DNA of 64,000 nucleotides, taken from Pedobacter lusitanus. GTDB lineage: Bacteria > Bacteroidota > Bacteroidia > Sphingobacteriales > Sphingobacteriaceae. Position 1 is the first letter of the stretch. Every line of letters begins with the position of its first letter. The stretch lies in the NCBI RefSeq assembly GCF_040026395.1, contig NZ_CP157278.1, forward strand, positions 5,828,001 to 5,892,000, written 5' to 3'. The position numbers and the translations under genes were made by a program. Shown in pieces: positions 18,162 to 27,155 of the stretch. The notes under the pieces are model-generated. The model was not told the origin of the DNA. It saw nothing but the letters and a program-made list of their open reading frames with translations, and did no database searches.

Positions 18162-19532
18162 ATGAAAACACAAAAGATTTACGACATTATAGGTATTGGT
18201 ATCGGACCCTTTAACTTGGGAATGGCCGCTCTGGCAGCACCTTTAGAAGATTTGTCGGTTATATTTTTCGATCAGGCGTCAGTTTTTAACTGGCATCCTG
18301 GTATGATGCTGAGTGATGCAACTTTACAGGTGCCTTTCATGGCTGACCTGGTTACACTTGCAGATCCTACAAGTCCATATAGCTTCCTGAACTTTATGAA
18401 GCAAACTGACCGTTTGTACAAATTCTATATCAGGGAAGATTTCTATATCTTACGTAAAGAGTATAATGCGTATTGCAAATGGGTAATTGAGCAGTTACCT
18501 TCCTGCCAGTTTAATCAGAAAGTACTCAGTACGGACTATGATGAGGCAGAACAATATTATAAACTAATCGTAGAAGATCAGCGGAGTTTAGAAAAACAGA
18601 CTTATTATACCCGTAAACTGGTTTTAGGTACGGGAACAATACCAAAGATGCCGGATTTTGTTGAGCCTGGCAAAAATCCTCAGGTTATTCATACTTCTGC
18701 ATATCTGAATTATAAACGTGAACTATTAAACCAGCAAAATATAAGTATTATCGGATCGGGACAAAGTGCCGCAGAAATTTTCTATGACCTTTTACCGGAA
18801 ACAGAAAACGGATTACAATTAAATTGGTTTACCCGTCCGGATCGTTTCTTCCCTATGGAATATTCGAAACTTACACTCGAGTTAACTTCTCCCGAATATG
18901 TAGATCATTTCTATAATTTACCGGATGAAAAACGCAGACAGGTTTTGAGTAAGCAGAATTCATTGTTCAAAGGGATTAATTATGATTTGATTAATCAGAT
19001 TTTTGATAAACTCTATGAATTGAGTGTAGGTGGGGAAGAGCCTAACGTGAAATTGAGCCCGAACTGCCAGTTGAACGACATTACAACTACGGCAGACGGA
19101 CGCTCCAATCTTCATTTTTACCATACAGAAGTAGAAAAAGAATTTGTTCAGCAAACAGACTTTGTCGTATTGGCAACAGGATATAAATACAAAGAACCTC
19201 ATTTCTTAAAAGGAATCAATCATCGTATTTCCCGGAATGAAGATAACTTATATGCTGTAGGCCGTAATTATTCTATCGATGGCAATGGCAACGAAATTTT
19301 TGTGCAGAATGCAGAATTGCATACCCATGGTTTTGTTACACCCGATTTGGGAATGGGGGCTTACCGGAATTCTTCAATCATTAATACGGTATTAGGCAGA
19401 GAAGCTTATATCGTGGAGAAAAAAATTGCCTTCCAGTCTTTTGGTTTTGCAGCAACTGATGAGCCCTGCAATCCACTTAAAGATATTCTTGAGACCGGAA
19501 CAAACACATTATCAGCAACGATCAATATTTAA
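18162..19532 (+). CDS. FAD/NADPH-dependent amine N-hydroxylase (IucD/RhbE/PvdA family)
   Basis: A 456-residue flavin N-monooxygenase that hydroxylates the primary amine of a diamine or basic amino acid, the first committed step to a hydroxamate. The FAD loop is IIGIGIGPFNLGMAALA at residues ~10-26, the NADPH loop is SIIGSGQSAAEIFYDL near residue 200, and the late motif is FVVLATGYKYKEP. The N-terminal region includes the substrate-side segment LQVPFMADLVTLADPTSPYSFLNF shared with IucD. It follows the fused synthetase by 13 bp and precedes the second synthetase by 9 bp, so it is the middle of the operon. Confidence 0.92.
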   Translation: MKTQKIYDIIGIGIGPFNLGMAALAAPLEDLSVIFFDQASVFNWHPGMMLSDATLQVPFMADLVTLADPTSPYSFLNFMKQTDRLYKFYIREDFYILRKEYNAYCKWVIEQLPSCQFNQKVLSTDYDEAEQYYKLIVEDQRSLEKQTYYTRKLVLGTGTIPKMPDFVEPGKNPQVIHTSAYLNYKRELLNQQNISIIGSGQSAAEIFYDLLPETENGLQLNWFTRPDRFFPMEYSKLTLELTSPEYVDHFYNLPDEKRRQVLSKQNSLFKGINYDLINQIFDKLYELSVGGEEPNVKLSPNCQLNDITTTADGRSNLHFYHTEVEKEFVQQTDFVVLATGYKYKEPHFLKGINHRISRNEDNLYAVGRNYSIDGNGNEIFVQNAELHTHGFVTPDLGMGAYRNSSIINTVLGREAYIVEKKIAFQSFGFAATDEPCNPLKDILETGTNTLSATINI

Positions 19533-19541
19533 AAACCTGAC

Positions 19542-21356
19542 ATGAATTACAATCATTTTGACCAAATAAAACCGCTTAAAAAAGCGGTTTGGGATAAAGT
19601 TAATCTAAATTATATAGCTAAAGCCATAGTGGAGCTAATGCACGAAAAGCTGGCTGAACCTGAAATTACAGGTACTGATGAATCCGGTTTGACTCATTTT
19701 CGTTTAAATACTGATCATGAAAATATCTATTATGTTTTTTCTGCAAGTCACCGCATGCTGGACTACTGGCATATCCAGAAAGAGTCTTTGCGTAAGTTTG
19801 CAGACGGTGTAGCCGTTCCTTTAAACAATGCTCCTGCATTTTTTACGGAAACACAGGAGACTTTCGGTGTGAAATCGTTTACACTTGCTCATTTCGTAGA
19901 AGAAACATTAAACACCTTATATGCTGATGCTTATATTCATGAAAAAGGACGTTTAACTGCTGATCAGCTTGCTGATGCTGATTATCAGACTATAGAGCAT
20001 CAGATGGACGGACATCCATGGGCAACAATTAATAAAGGCCGCATCGGGTTTAATCATAGTGATCAGGGAAAATATGCTCCTGAAGCAGGACAGTCCACTC
20101 AGCTGGCCTGGCTGGCGGTTCATAAATTACGTGCAGACTTTAAATCTCTGGCATCTATTGATATGGCCGCATTTTATGAAGATGAGCTGGGTTTTGAACA
20201 GATTAGCCAGTTTAATGAAATATTAAGCGGTAAAAATCTGAATCCGGATGATTACCTTTTTATCCCGGTACATGAATGGCAATGGAACAATAAAATTGTT
20301 TTGCAGCTGGCTCATGATATTGCCAGTCAGTATGTAGTGCCGCTGGCTTTAGGAAATGATCAGTATATGTGTCAGCAAAGTATCCGTACTTTCTTCAATA
20401 TCAGTAATCCGCGTAAACATTATGTTAAAACGGCTATTTCTATTTTAAATACGTCAATTTTCAGAGGCTTATCTCCTAAAAAACTGGCTATTGCGCCAAG
20501 AGTAACACAATGGGCAAAAGATATGCTCGATGGAGATGTTTATCTGAAAGAAACTAAGGTTGTTTTATTGGGAGAGGTAGCTACTGCTGCTTATACGCAT
20601 CCGCAATATAGTGCGATTCCGCAATCTCCTTATCAGTATCAGGAATTCTTAGGGGTAATCTGGAGAGAAAGTGCAGAGAACTATCTGCAGCCAGGAGAAA
20701 AGATTATGACGATGGCGAGTCTGCTGTATGTTGATGATGAAGGTAATAGTTTAGTAGGAGCGATGATTGAAAAATCGGGTATTACACCTGGTGAATGGCT
20801 TAAAGCTTATCTGGATGCCTATCTTAAGCCGATATTAAGAATTTTCTATAAGCACGCTTTTTTCTTCAGCCCGCATGGAGAAAACACAATTCTGGTCATG
20901 AAGGATTATGTACCACAGCGCATCATTATTAAAGATTTTGTTGAGGAAATTGTACTTACTGAAGAATCAAAAGCAAAATTACCTGAAGACCTGGTTAATG
21001 TCTTAAGAGAAATTGATGATGAACTGGCTCCGTTATTTATTCTTTCCGGAATTTTTGATGCGGTATTCAGATATCTGAGTAATATTTTCCATTCTTATGT
21101 CGGTCTGGAAGAAGAATATTTCTGGAAAAATGTTGCCAATACTATTTTGGAATTCCAGGATGAGAATCCTGAACTGGCTGCTAAATTTGCAAAATTTGAC
21201 CTGTTTGTGCCTGAATTTGCACGTGTTTGTATTAACCGTGTACGTTTACTGACCCATGGCTATAGTGAAAGTACTGATGTACCAGTTCCGGAAGTGATCG
21301 GAACTTTGGTTAATCCAGCTGCTTTAGCGGTGCAGGATACAGCGCAAACCATTTAA
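19542..21356 (+). CDS. second IucA/IucC-family NIS siderophore synthetase (RhbF/IucC/DesD-like)
   Basis: A 604-residue NIS synthetase, close to the usual ~600. It carries DGHPWATINKGRIGFNHSD (ATP phosphates), LFIPVHEWQWNNKI, SIRTFFNISNPRKHYVKTAI, and FFSPHGENTILVMKD near the C-terminus. These enzymes adenylate a carboxylate and join it to a hydroxylamine or amine. Having two NIS enzymes in one operon matches citrate-centred dihydroxamates (aerobactin, schizokinen, rhizobactin), where one adds each arm, rather than the single-enzyme desferrioxamine route. It is the last gene of the operon; a hairpin follows 26 bp later. Confidence 0.9.
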   Translation: MNYNHFDQIKPLKKAVWDKVNLNYIAKAIVELMHEKLAEPEITGTDESGLTHFRLNTDHENIYYVFSASHRMLDYWHIQKESLRKFADGVAVPLNNAPAFFTETQETFGVKSFTLAHFVEETLNTLYADAYIHEKGRLTADQLADADYQTIEHQMDGHPWATINKGRIGFNHSDQGKYAPEAGQSTQLAWLAVHKLRADFKSLASIDMAAFYEDELGFEQISQFNEILSGKNLNPDDYLFIPVHEWQWNNKIVLQLAHDIASQYVVPLALGNDQYMCQQSIRTFFNISNPRKHYVKTAISILNTSIFRGLSPKKLAIAPRVTQWAKDMLDGDVYLKETKVVLLGEVATAAYTHPQYSAIPQSPYQYQEFLGVIWRESAENYLQPGEKIMTMASLLYVDDEGNSLVGAMIEKSGITPGEWLKAYLDAYLKPILRIFYKHAFFFSPHGENTILVMKDYVPQRIIIKDFVEEIVLTEESKAKLPEDLVNVLREIDDELAPLFILSGIFDAVFRYLSNIFHSYVGLEEEYFWKNVANTILEFQDENPELAAKFAKFDLFVPEFARVCINRVRLLTHGYSESTDVPVPEVIGTLVNPAALAVQDTAQTI

Positions 21357-21382
21357 TTTTTGCCGGAAGGCGATCTGCAAAA

Positions 21383-21425
21383 AAGCGTATAGTGGCTGTT
21401 CAATATTGACAGCTGCTATACGCTT
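21383..21425 (+). terminator. terminator after the siderophore operon
   Basis: A 17-bp stem (left arm AAGCGTATAGTGGCTGT, two G-U wobbles with the right arm) encloses a 9-nt loop. TATGTTTTTT follows. It lies 26 bp after the synthetase stop codon and before a separately promoted oxidoreductase. Confidence 0.8.
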
Positions 21426-21488
21426 TATGTTTTTTAGACCTTTACAGCAGACAGATTTTTACCATATTTACCAGTTAAACTGAATAAA

Positions 21489-22472
21489 ATGCAGAATACA
21501 ATAAAATGGGGGATGATTGGTTGCGGAGATGTAACAGAGGTGAAAAGCGGGCCGGCCTTTAGCAAGGTTCCGGGTTCAAAACTGGTAGCTGTAATGAGCA
21601 GGAATCCTGACAAAGCAGAGGATTATGCCAGAAGACACCAGGTATCAAAATGGTACAGCAATACGCAGGAATTGATCGATGATCCTGAAGTTAATGCGAT
21701 ATATATTGCTACACCGCCTTTATCGCACGAAGAGCTGACCATTGCGGCACTAAAAGCAGGTAAGTCAGTTTATGTTGAAAAACCAATGGCGGTAAATGCA
21801 GATTCCGGAAAAAGAATGGTTGAAGCAGCAGCAGCTTACAAAGGAAAGCTGACTATAGCACATTATCGCCGCGAACAGCCCGTGTTTAAGAAAATAAAAG
21901 CATTGATCGATGAGCGTGCCATTGGCGATGTTAAACTAGTTACATTAACCTATTTACAGCCCTCACTGACAGAGAAGGAACTGGCTGATCCAAAAATTCA
22001 ATGGCGTCTGGATCCTGCTATTGCTGGTGGTGGTCTTTTTCATGATATCGCTCCGCACCAGCTCGATCTGATGTTGTATTTTTTCGGACCCATTGAAAAA
22101 GCTGCAGGAATTTCAGCAAATCAGGGCGGTTTATACCTGGCAGATGATCTGGTGACCGGAATGCTTAAATTTAAAAACAATGTATTTTTTAATGGAACCT
22201 GGTGTTTTGATATGCCAGAGGGAGCACAAAAAGATCTGTGCATCCTTACCGGATCGGCAGGAACATTAACTTTTCCTGTTTTTGGCCCCGGTAAAATTGA
22301 GCTTACCGTGAAAGGGGTAACTGAAGTATTTGATTTTGATGCACTACAGCATGTGCAGGAACCTATGATCGGGGCTACTGTACGCTATTTTTCAAATGAA
22401 GGGCTTAATCCCTGCATTGGTGAAGATGGGCTGACGGTAATGGAAATCATAGATCAGTTTACTAAAAAATAG
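21489..22472 (+). CDS. Gfo/Idh/MocA-family oxidoreductase
   Basis: A 327-residue NAD(P)-dependent oxidoreductase. The Rossmann fold begins at residue ~5 (IKWGMIGCGDVTEVKSGPAF) and the family signature VYVEKPMAVNADSGKRMVEA lies at ~residues 96-115, with the conserved E-K-P. The C-terminal half has GGGLFHDIAPHQLDLMLYF, including the H-D/H-Q-L-D residues of the substrate pocket. The substrate is likely a sugar, cyclitol or their derivative; nothing next to it identifies which. It stands alone between the siderophore terminator and a convergent DUF1905 gene, 2 bp from the latter. Confidence 0.88.
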   Translation: MQNTIKWGMIGCGDVTEVKSGPAFSKVPGSKLVAVMSRNPDKAEDYARRHQVSKWYSNTQELIDDPEVNAIYIATPPLSHEELTIAALKAGKSVYVEKPMAVNADSGKRMVEAAAAYKGKLTIAHYRREQPVFKKIKALIDERAIGDVKLVTLTYLQPSLTEKELADPKIQWRLDPAIAGGGLFHDIAPHQLDLMLYFFGPIEKAAGISANQGGLYLADDLVTGMLKFKNNVFFNGTWCFDMPEGAQKDLCILTGSAGTLTFPVFGPGKIELTVKGVTEVFDFDALQHVQEPMIGATVRYFSNEGLNPCIGEDGLTVMEIIDQFTKK

Positions 22473-22474
22473 GG

Positions 22475-22759
22475 TTAAACCTTATTTTCGATCCTTTCTT
22501 CCAGACAGATGCTGACGCTGTCGCCTTCTTCTTTATGGATAAGTTTCCTTATCTCGGCTTTGATGGGAAGTTTATGAGTCCCATTACCCAATGCCATAAA
22601 TGAACTCTGAAAAGGGTGCCCCTCAATGGTGCCCTTAACTTTTACCAGACCACGGGTTTTGAAAAATGAAACGGAGTCTGGCCATATGACATAGGTCCAT
22701 CCGCCTTTGTCCGGACTTTTCAGCAGAGTAGCTGTAAATTGTTTGTTTAAAGTGCTCAT
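22475..22759 (-). CDS. DUF1905 domain protein
   Basis: A 94-residue protein covering one DUF1905 beta-barrel-like domain, with F-x-A-x-L near the start ([20 protein letters not shown]), [22 protein letters not shown] in the middle and [14 protein letters not shown] at the end. Many relatives fuse this to a YdeI/OmpD-associated segment; that is absent here. The function of the family is not established. It converges with the oxidoreductase gene and is upstream-adjacent to the MarR control region, transcribed away from it. Confidence 0.82.
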   Translation of the reverse strand: MSTLNKQFTATLLKSPDKGGWTYVIWPDSVSFFKTRGLVKVKGTIEGHPFQSSFMALGNGTHKLPIKAEIRKLIHKEEGDSVSICLEERIENKV

Positions 22760-22858
22760 GTCTTTAGAGTTATTTACTATACAAATTTAATTCAGTTATC
22801 CGGTGACAGCAGGTGTTGTTCATGACTTTATACAGGGGTGATTGCGTCAGAGCTCTTT

Positions 22859-22900
22859 GTTAGTGTAAATTAGTTGAATATTCAACTAATTTACACTAAC
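22859..22900. promoter_or_regulatory. 42-nt perfect palindrome, MarR operator over the promoter
   Basis: Two exact 21-nt half-arms meet between 22879 and 22880. The inner part TTAGTTGAATATTCAACTAA resembles the typical MarR site, and outer GTTAGTGTAAAT half-sites extend it. A Bacteroidetes promoter is embedded: TTG at 22874-22876, a 20-nt spacer and TAACTTTG at 22897-22904. The MarR gene starts 23 bp later, so autorepression is strongly implied. Confidence 0.85.
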
Positions 22901-22923
22901 TTTGTTCTGTAATAGAATTAGCT

Positions 22924-23349
22924 ATGGAAGATCGTACCAGAATTAGTTTGTTAATTTCACAGGCTTTAGGTCTTTACCGCTTAAGAATCAATTCTTTATT
23001 GATACAGCATGATATAGATCTCACATCCGAAATGTTTGCCGTACTCCGCCTGATCTGGAAAAAAGAAGGGCAGAAGCAAAAGGATCTGGCAGATCAGTTA
23101 TTTAAGGATAAGGGATCAATTACCAAGATTATTGATAATCTGGAAAAGAGAAAACTGGTAGAGCGAATCAGTGATACCTCAGATGCCAGAAATAAGAATA
23201 TTATGCTTACGCAGAGTGGGCGGCAACTGGAAAAGACCGTTCTGCCTTTACTGGACACTTTCTTATCCGGCATTACGGCCGATATAGAAAAGGATGAACT
23301 GGAAATCGCCAGAAAAGTGCTGGGGCAGCTGATTGAAAAGTTAAGCTAA
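22924..23349 (+). CDS. MarR-family transcriptional regulator
   Basis: A 141-residue winged-helix repressor of full MarR length. The recognition region is DLTSEMFAVLRLIWKKEGQKQKDLADQLFKDKGSITKIIDNLEKR, followed by the wing LVERISDTSDARNKNIMLTQSGR at ~residues 80-105. It should bind as a dimer to the palindrome just upstream and respond to a small aromatic or lipophilic ligand. It is followed after 5 bp by a 14-helix-type MFS exporter, the usual MarR-efflux arrangement. Confidence 0.92.
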   Translation: MEDRTRISLLISQALGLYRLRINSLLIQHDIDLTSEMFAVLRLIWKKEGQKQKDLADQLFKDKGSITKIIDNLEKRKLVERISDTSDARNKNIMLTQSGRQLEKTVLPLLDTFLSGITADIEKDELEIARKVLGQLIEKLS

Positions 23350-23354
23350 AACAT

Positions 23355-24947
23355 ATGATGTACGAATTATCTCCATACCGAAAAAACATCAGTGATTGGA
23401 TTAAGGGACCTGCCATTATATTGCTTCTTCTTTTACAGTCATTTGTTCTGGCTATCACCAGTACAACTGCTTCAAGGTTATCTGCCTTTTATGGTGTAGA
23501 GCCTGAAACAGTAACCTGGTTTTCACAGATTGGTACCGTGGGGCTGGTTTCTGCGATACCTATATATTACAGGTTAAAGCTGTATTTTAAAAAATCTGAC
23601 TTGTTAACAGGCGCACTGATTTGCCAGGTGATACTATCTCTCTGCTGTTATCTGATCAGTTATGCTCCGTTATTATTAGTCAGTAATTTCTTTATAAGTA
23701 TCCTTAAACTTATCTGTCTGCTTGATTTTATATCATTGCTGACAGATCGTTTTCCTGTGATGCGTCACAGAGCCTTATTTTATGGTATATATTATACTAT
23801 CGCAAGGGTAGGAGGAGAACTTGCCGACATTTTTGTTAATCCAACTATCGAAGAACATGAATGGCAGGCTATTTATCTGATTGCTACTATTGCAGCTGGT
23901 CTTTGTATCGTGATCTGTTTACTGCTGTTTCACCGGGAAAGAATGCATAGAAAAGTTCCGCTGTACCAGGTTGACTGGGCCAGTATGCTGTTTTTTACCG
24001 GAGCGTCTTTGTTATTTTGTTATGTACTGACTTACGGGCAAACCAGAGACTGGTTTAATAATCAGCAGATTGTGGCTGCATTTACCGGTTTTTGCGGGCT
24101 AACCTTTTTGTTTATTTTCAGACAGTATCATGTTAAACGTCCTTTCTGGGATCTGCGGGTTTTTAAGGATTATAAGCAGATTCCTCTGGGTATTACATTT
24201 ATGGTATTAATGTATGCCTTTTACAGTACCAGTTTATTATTTAATAAATATGCTGCTTATACTTTTCATGGAGAAGAAAGATATCTGTCGGTAATTGCAT
24301 TGATTACTTTATGTGCCTATGCCATCAGTTTTCCTCTTGCAGGTATTTTATTATATAAGAGGATGCCAGTAAGGATTATGCTCAGCATTGCTTTTTTACT
24401 TTATGCCGCATCACTGTTTATCTTTTTCCTCGATGTACAGACTTATAATTCTATGCATAACCTGATTGCTGCTTATTTAATGCAGGGAATGGCTTATGGT
24501 GTAATGCTGACTACGCTTTCTACTTTTACGGCCACAAATATTCCACGGGAATCCAATGGAGACCGGGTTATGGGAAGTTTATCATTTCGCTATATTCTTG
24601 GTTCTTATGCCGGATATTCTCTTTTCAGTAACTGGTTATTCCGGGGGACCACCAGGCATGATAGCTATCTTTCAGAAGGGATTACTTTTAATAATTCCAT
24701 TTATTCATCAGAAATACAACAGTTCAAAGCAGGATTTTTATCTCATGGAATGGATAGTATTCATGCTAATAGTGCGGCTGTGGTAATGATTGCTAAAAAG
24801 ATTGAATTACAGGCAATGTTACTGACTTTAAGAGAGGTATCTTTATTTATGGCTATTGCGGCCGTAATCATTGCCTTAATTGTGCTTTTTATCAGGAGAT
24901 TTGAGATGCACGAAATAGCTGAAGAGAACAGGTATAAGATTGTCTGA
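23355..24947 (+). CDS. MFS transporter, DHA2-like drug exporter
   Basis: A 530-residue membrane protein with about 12-14 hydrophobic helices spread over its whole length, consistent with the DHA2 group of proton-driven exporters. It lacks a crisp motif A, but the loop after helix 2 is basic (YYRLKLYFKKSDL) and a central hydrophilic loop is short. The C-terminus carries an extra loop and one last helix. Tandem ATG codons at 23355 and 23358 offer two starts. Position directly after marR suggests export of the compound that MarR senses. The substrate is unknown. Confidence 0.82.
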   Translation: MMYELSPYRKNISDWIKGPAIILLLLLQSFVLAITSTTASRLSAFYGVEPETVTWFSQIGTVGLVSAIPIYYRLKLYFKKSDLLTGALICQVILSLCCYLISYAPLLLVSNFFISILKLICLLDFISLLTDRFPVMRHRALFYGIYYTIARVGGELADIFVNPTIEEHEWQAIYLIATIAAGLCIVICLLLFHRERMHRKVPLYQVDWASMLFFTGASLLFCYVLTYGQTRDWFNNQQIVAAFTGFCGLTFLFIFRQYHVKRPFWDLRVFKDYKQIPLGITFMVLMYAFYSTSLLFNKYAAYTFHGEERYLSVIALITLCAYAISFPLAGILLYKRMPVRIMLSIAFLLYAASLFIFFLDVQTYNSMHNLIAAYLMQGMAYGVMLTTLSTFTATNIPRESNGDRVMGSLSFRYILGSYAGYSLFSNWLFRGTTRHDSYLSEGITFNNSIYSSEIQQFKAGFLSHGMDSIHANSAAVVMIAKKIELQAMLLTLREVSLFMAIAAVIIALIVLFIRRFEMHEIAEENRYKIV

Positions 24948-25008
24948 TTCTGCTTTTTTTTGCTAAAATTGTAAAAATAGTTATCCTGATTAGCATAATT
25001 ACAAAAAT

Positions 25009-26298
25009 ATGAACTTTGAGAATACATTATCATTTGCAAGGACAATGGATAAGCAGGATCCGCTGCGAGAATTCCGTGAAGAATTCCTGTTTCCACAGCA
25101 AAATGGTAAACCTTTTATATATCTGTGTGGGAATTCGCTGGGGCTGCAGCCAAAATCAGCACGTAATGTGCTTGGAAAACAACTGGATAACTGGCAAAAC
25201 CTGGCTGTAGATGGCTGGTTTGAAGGAGATAGTCCCTGGATGTTTTATCATAAAGAACTAAAGCAGTTAATGGCTCCGGTTGTAGGGGCGCTTCCTGCCG
25301 AAGTTTGTCCAATGAATACGCTGACTGTTAATCTTCATTTACTGATGGTTAGCTTTTATCGCCCTGATCAAAAGAGATTTAAAATCATTATGGAAGCGGG
25401 TGCTTTTCCATCTGATCAGTATGCACTGGAAAGCCAGGTACGTTTTCATGGCTACGACCCGCAGACAGCTATTATTGAAGTGGCACCCAGACCAGGAGAA
25501 TATATTTTAAGAACAGAAGATATTGAAGCTTGTATTGCTGAAAATGCTGCTGAACTGGCACTGGTATTGTTCGGCGGTATAAATTATTTTACCGGACAGT
25601 GGTTTGATATGCAGGCTATTACCAAAGCAGGACACGCTGCGGGAGCAATCGTAGGCTTTGATCTGGCACATGCAGCAGGAAATGTACCCGTACAATTACA
25701 CGACTGGGACATTGATTTTGCCTGTTGGTGTTCTTATAAATATCAGAACAGCGGACCAGGGGGAATTGGTGGTATCTTTGTCCACGAGAAACATTTCAAG
25801 AATGATCAGCTGAACCGTTTTGCAGGATGGTGGGGTTATAAAGAATCTACCCGTTTTAAAATGGAAAAAGGCTTTGTTGCGGAGCCCGGAGCAGATGGCT
25901 GGCAGATCAGCTGTTCGCAGGTAATGCCAATGGCCTTATATCATGCTTCACTGCAAATCTTTGAGTCTGCCGGGTTTATGGGACCGCTGAGAGAAAAAAG
26001 TAAAATATTAACGGCTTATCTTATTTATATCATCGATCAGGTAAATCTGGCTGTTGGTTATCAGCAGTATAAAGTGATTACACCTGAACATGAAAATGAC
26101 CGGGGTACACAGGTTTCTATTATTGCCTCAGGAAATGCGAAGGGTGTTTTTGATAAACTGGTGGCGCATAATGTACTGGGCGACTGGAGAGAGCCTAATG
26201 TAATCCGTTTGAGTCCGGTTCCTTTATACAACTCTTTTGAGGATGTTTTCCTGACTGGTGAGTTATTGTTAAAAATAAGCAAAGAAATCGCTATATGA
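25009..26298 (+). CDS. kynU: kynureninase
   Basis: A 429-residue PLP enzyme that cleaves kynurenine to anthranilate and alanine, or 3-hydroxykynurenine to 3-hydroxyanthranilate. It has the family opening YLCGNSLGLQPKSA, the cofactor aspartate in VGFDLAHAAGNVPVQL, and the Schiff-base lysine K244 in CWCSYKYQNSGPGGIGG. The GWWGYK and QISCSQVMPMALYHASL segments near residues 280-310 are also typical. Other tryptophan-degradation genes are not in view. The stop overlaps the next start by 4 nt (ATGA), so it heads an operon with a bestrophin and an HDAC-like protein. Confidence 0.92.
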   Translation: MNFENTLSFARTMDKQDPLREFREEFLFPQQNGKPFIYLCGNSLGLQPKSARNVLGKQLDNWQNLAVDGWFEGDSPWMFYHKELKQLMAPVVGALPAEVCPMNTLTVNLHLLMVSFYRPDQKRFKIIMEAGAFPSDQYALESQVRFHGYDPQTAIIEVAPRPGEYILRTEDIEACIAENAAELALVLFGGINYFTGQWFDMQAITKAGHAAGAIVGFDLAHAAGNVPVQLHDWDIDFACWCSYKYQNSGPGGIGGIFVHEKHFKNDQLNRFAGWWGYKESTRFKMEKGFVAEPGADGWQISCSQVMPMALYHASLQIFESAGFMGPLREKSKILTAYLIYIIDQVNLAVGYQQYKVITPEHENDRGTQVSIIASGNAKGVFDKLVAHNVLGDWREPNVIRLSPVPLYNSFEDVFLTGELLLKISKEIAI

Positions 26299-27155
26299 TA
26301 AATTACAATCCCAAAGATTGGTTCACTTTTATTTTCCATATCCATAAGGCAGATACTTTTAGAAAATTATGGCCGCTAATGCTTAGCGTAGCTGTTTTTT
26401 CTGGTGTGATTGCTTTTATGGAACTTCATTTTCTGAAATTGTCCCAGACTGCAACAGTTAAAAATATAGGGATGATGCATAGTTTACTGGGTTTTGTGAT
26501 ATCTATGTTGCTGGTATTTCGAACCAATACGTCTTATGACCGCTGGTGGGAAGGCAGGAGGCTGTTGGGAGAGCTGACCAATATAAGCCGGAACCTGGCG
26601 ATCAAGATTAAATCGCTTAAACTGGGTAAAGAAGAGTATGAGTATTTCAGCTATGCTATTCCTAAATATGCTTTCGCTTTGAAAGAACATTTGAGAGAAA
26701 AACAGTATTTTGGTAAAAACAGCTTTCTGGTTGAGGTAGATGGGGGTAAACATATTCCCAACCAGGTTGCAGCCAGTCTTTCTTCCCGGGTTTTTGAACT
26801 GGAAGTAGCGGGTAAGATTTCAGGTGAACAGCTGATTGTACTCAGTGGAGACCTGAATCGCTTTACAGATATCTGTGGCGGATGTGAACGGATAAAAAAA
26901 ACACCTATTCCTTTTTCTTATAGCGCTTTTATTAAAAAGTTCCTTTTTATCTATGTGATCACACTCCCTTTTGGATGGGTATTCAGTCTTGGTTATTTTG
27001 TGGTTCCGATAGTTCCTTTTATTCTTTATGTGCTGGCCAGTCTGGAACTGATTGCTGAAGAAATAGAGAACCCATTTGGAGAAGATGCCAATGATTTACC
27101 AGTAGATGAGATCTGTAATAATATAGAAAAACACGTAGGGGAGATTTTGAATTAA
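26295..27155 (+). CDS. bestrophin-family ion channel
   Basis: A 286-residue bacterial bestrophin (RFP-TM/UPF0187 group) expected to form a pentameric ion channel. Membrane helices lie at ~25-45, ~58-75, and two near 215-265. Conserved signatures are FRTNTSYDRWWEGRRLLGEL after helix 2 and the C-terminal acidic IAEEIENPFGEDANDLPVDEI, which forms the calcium-clasp-like segment in eukaryotic homologues. Bacterial members can conduct cations or anions; selectivity cannot be read here. Start overlaps the kynU stop; the next gene's ATG follows its stop directly. Confidence 0.88.
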   Translation: MINYNPKDWFTFIFHIHKADTFRKLWPLMLSVAVFSGVIAFMELHFLKLSQTATVKNIGMMHSLLGFVISMLLVFRTNTSYDRWWEGRRLLGELTNISRNLAIKIKSLKLGKEEYEYFSYAIPKYAFALKEHLREKQYFGKNSFLVEVDGGKHIPNQVAASLSSRVFELEVAGKISGEQLIVLSGDLNRFTDICGGCERIKKTPIPFSYSAFIKKFLFIYVITLPFGWVFSLGYFVVPIVPFILYVLASLELIAEEIENPFGEDANDLPVDEICNNIEKHVGEILN

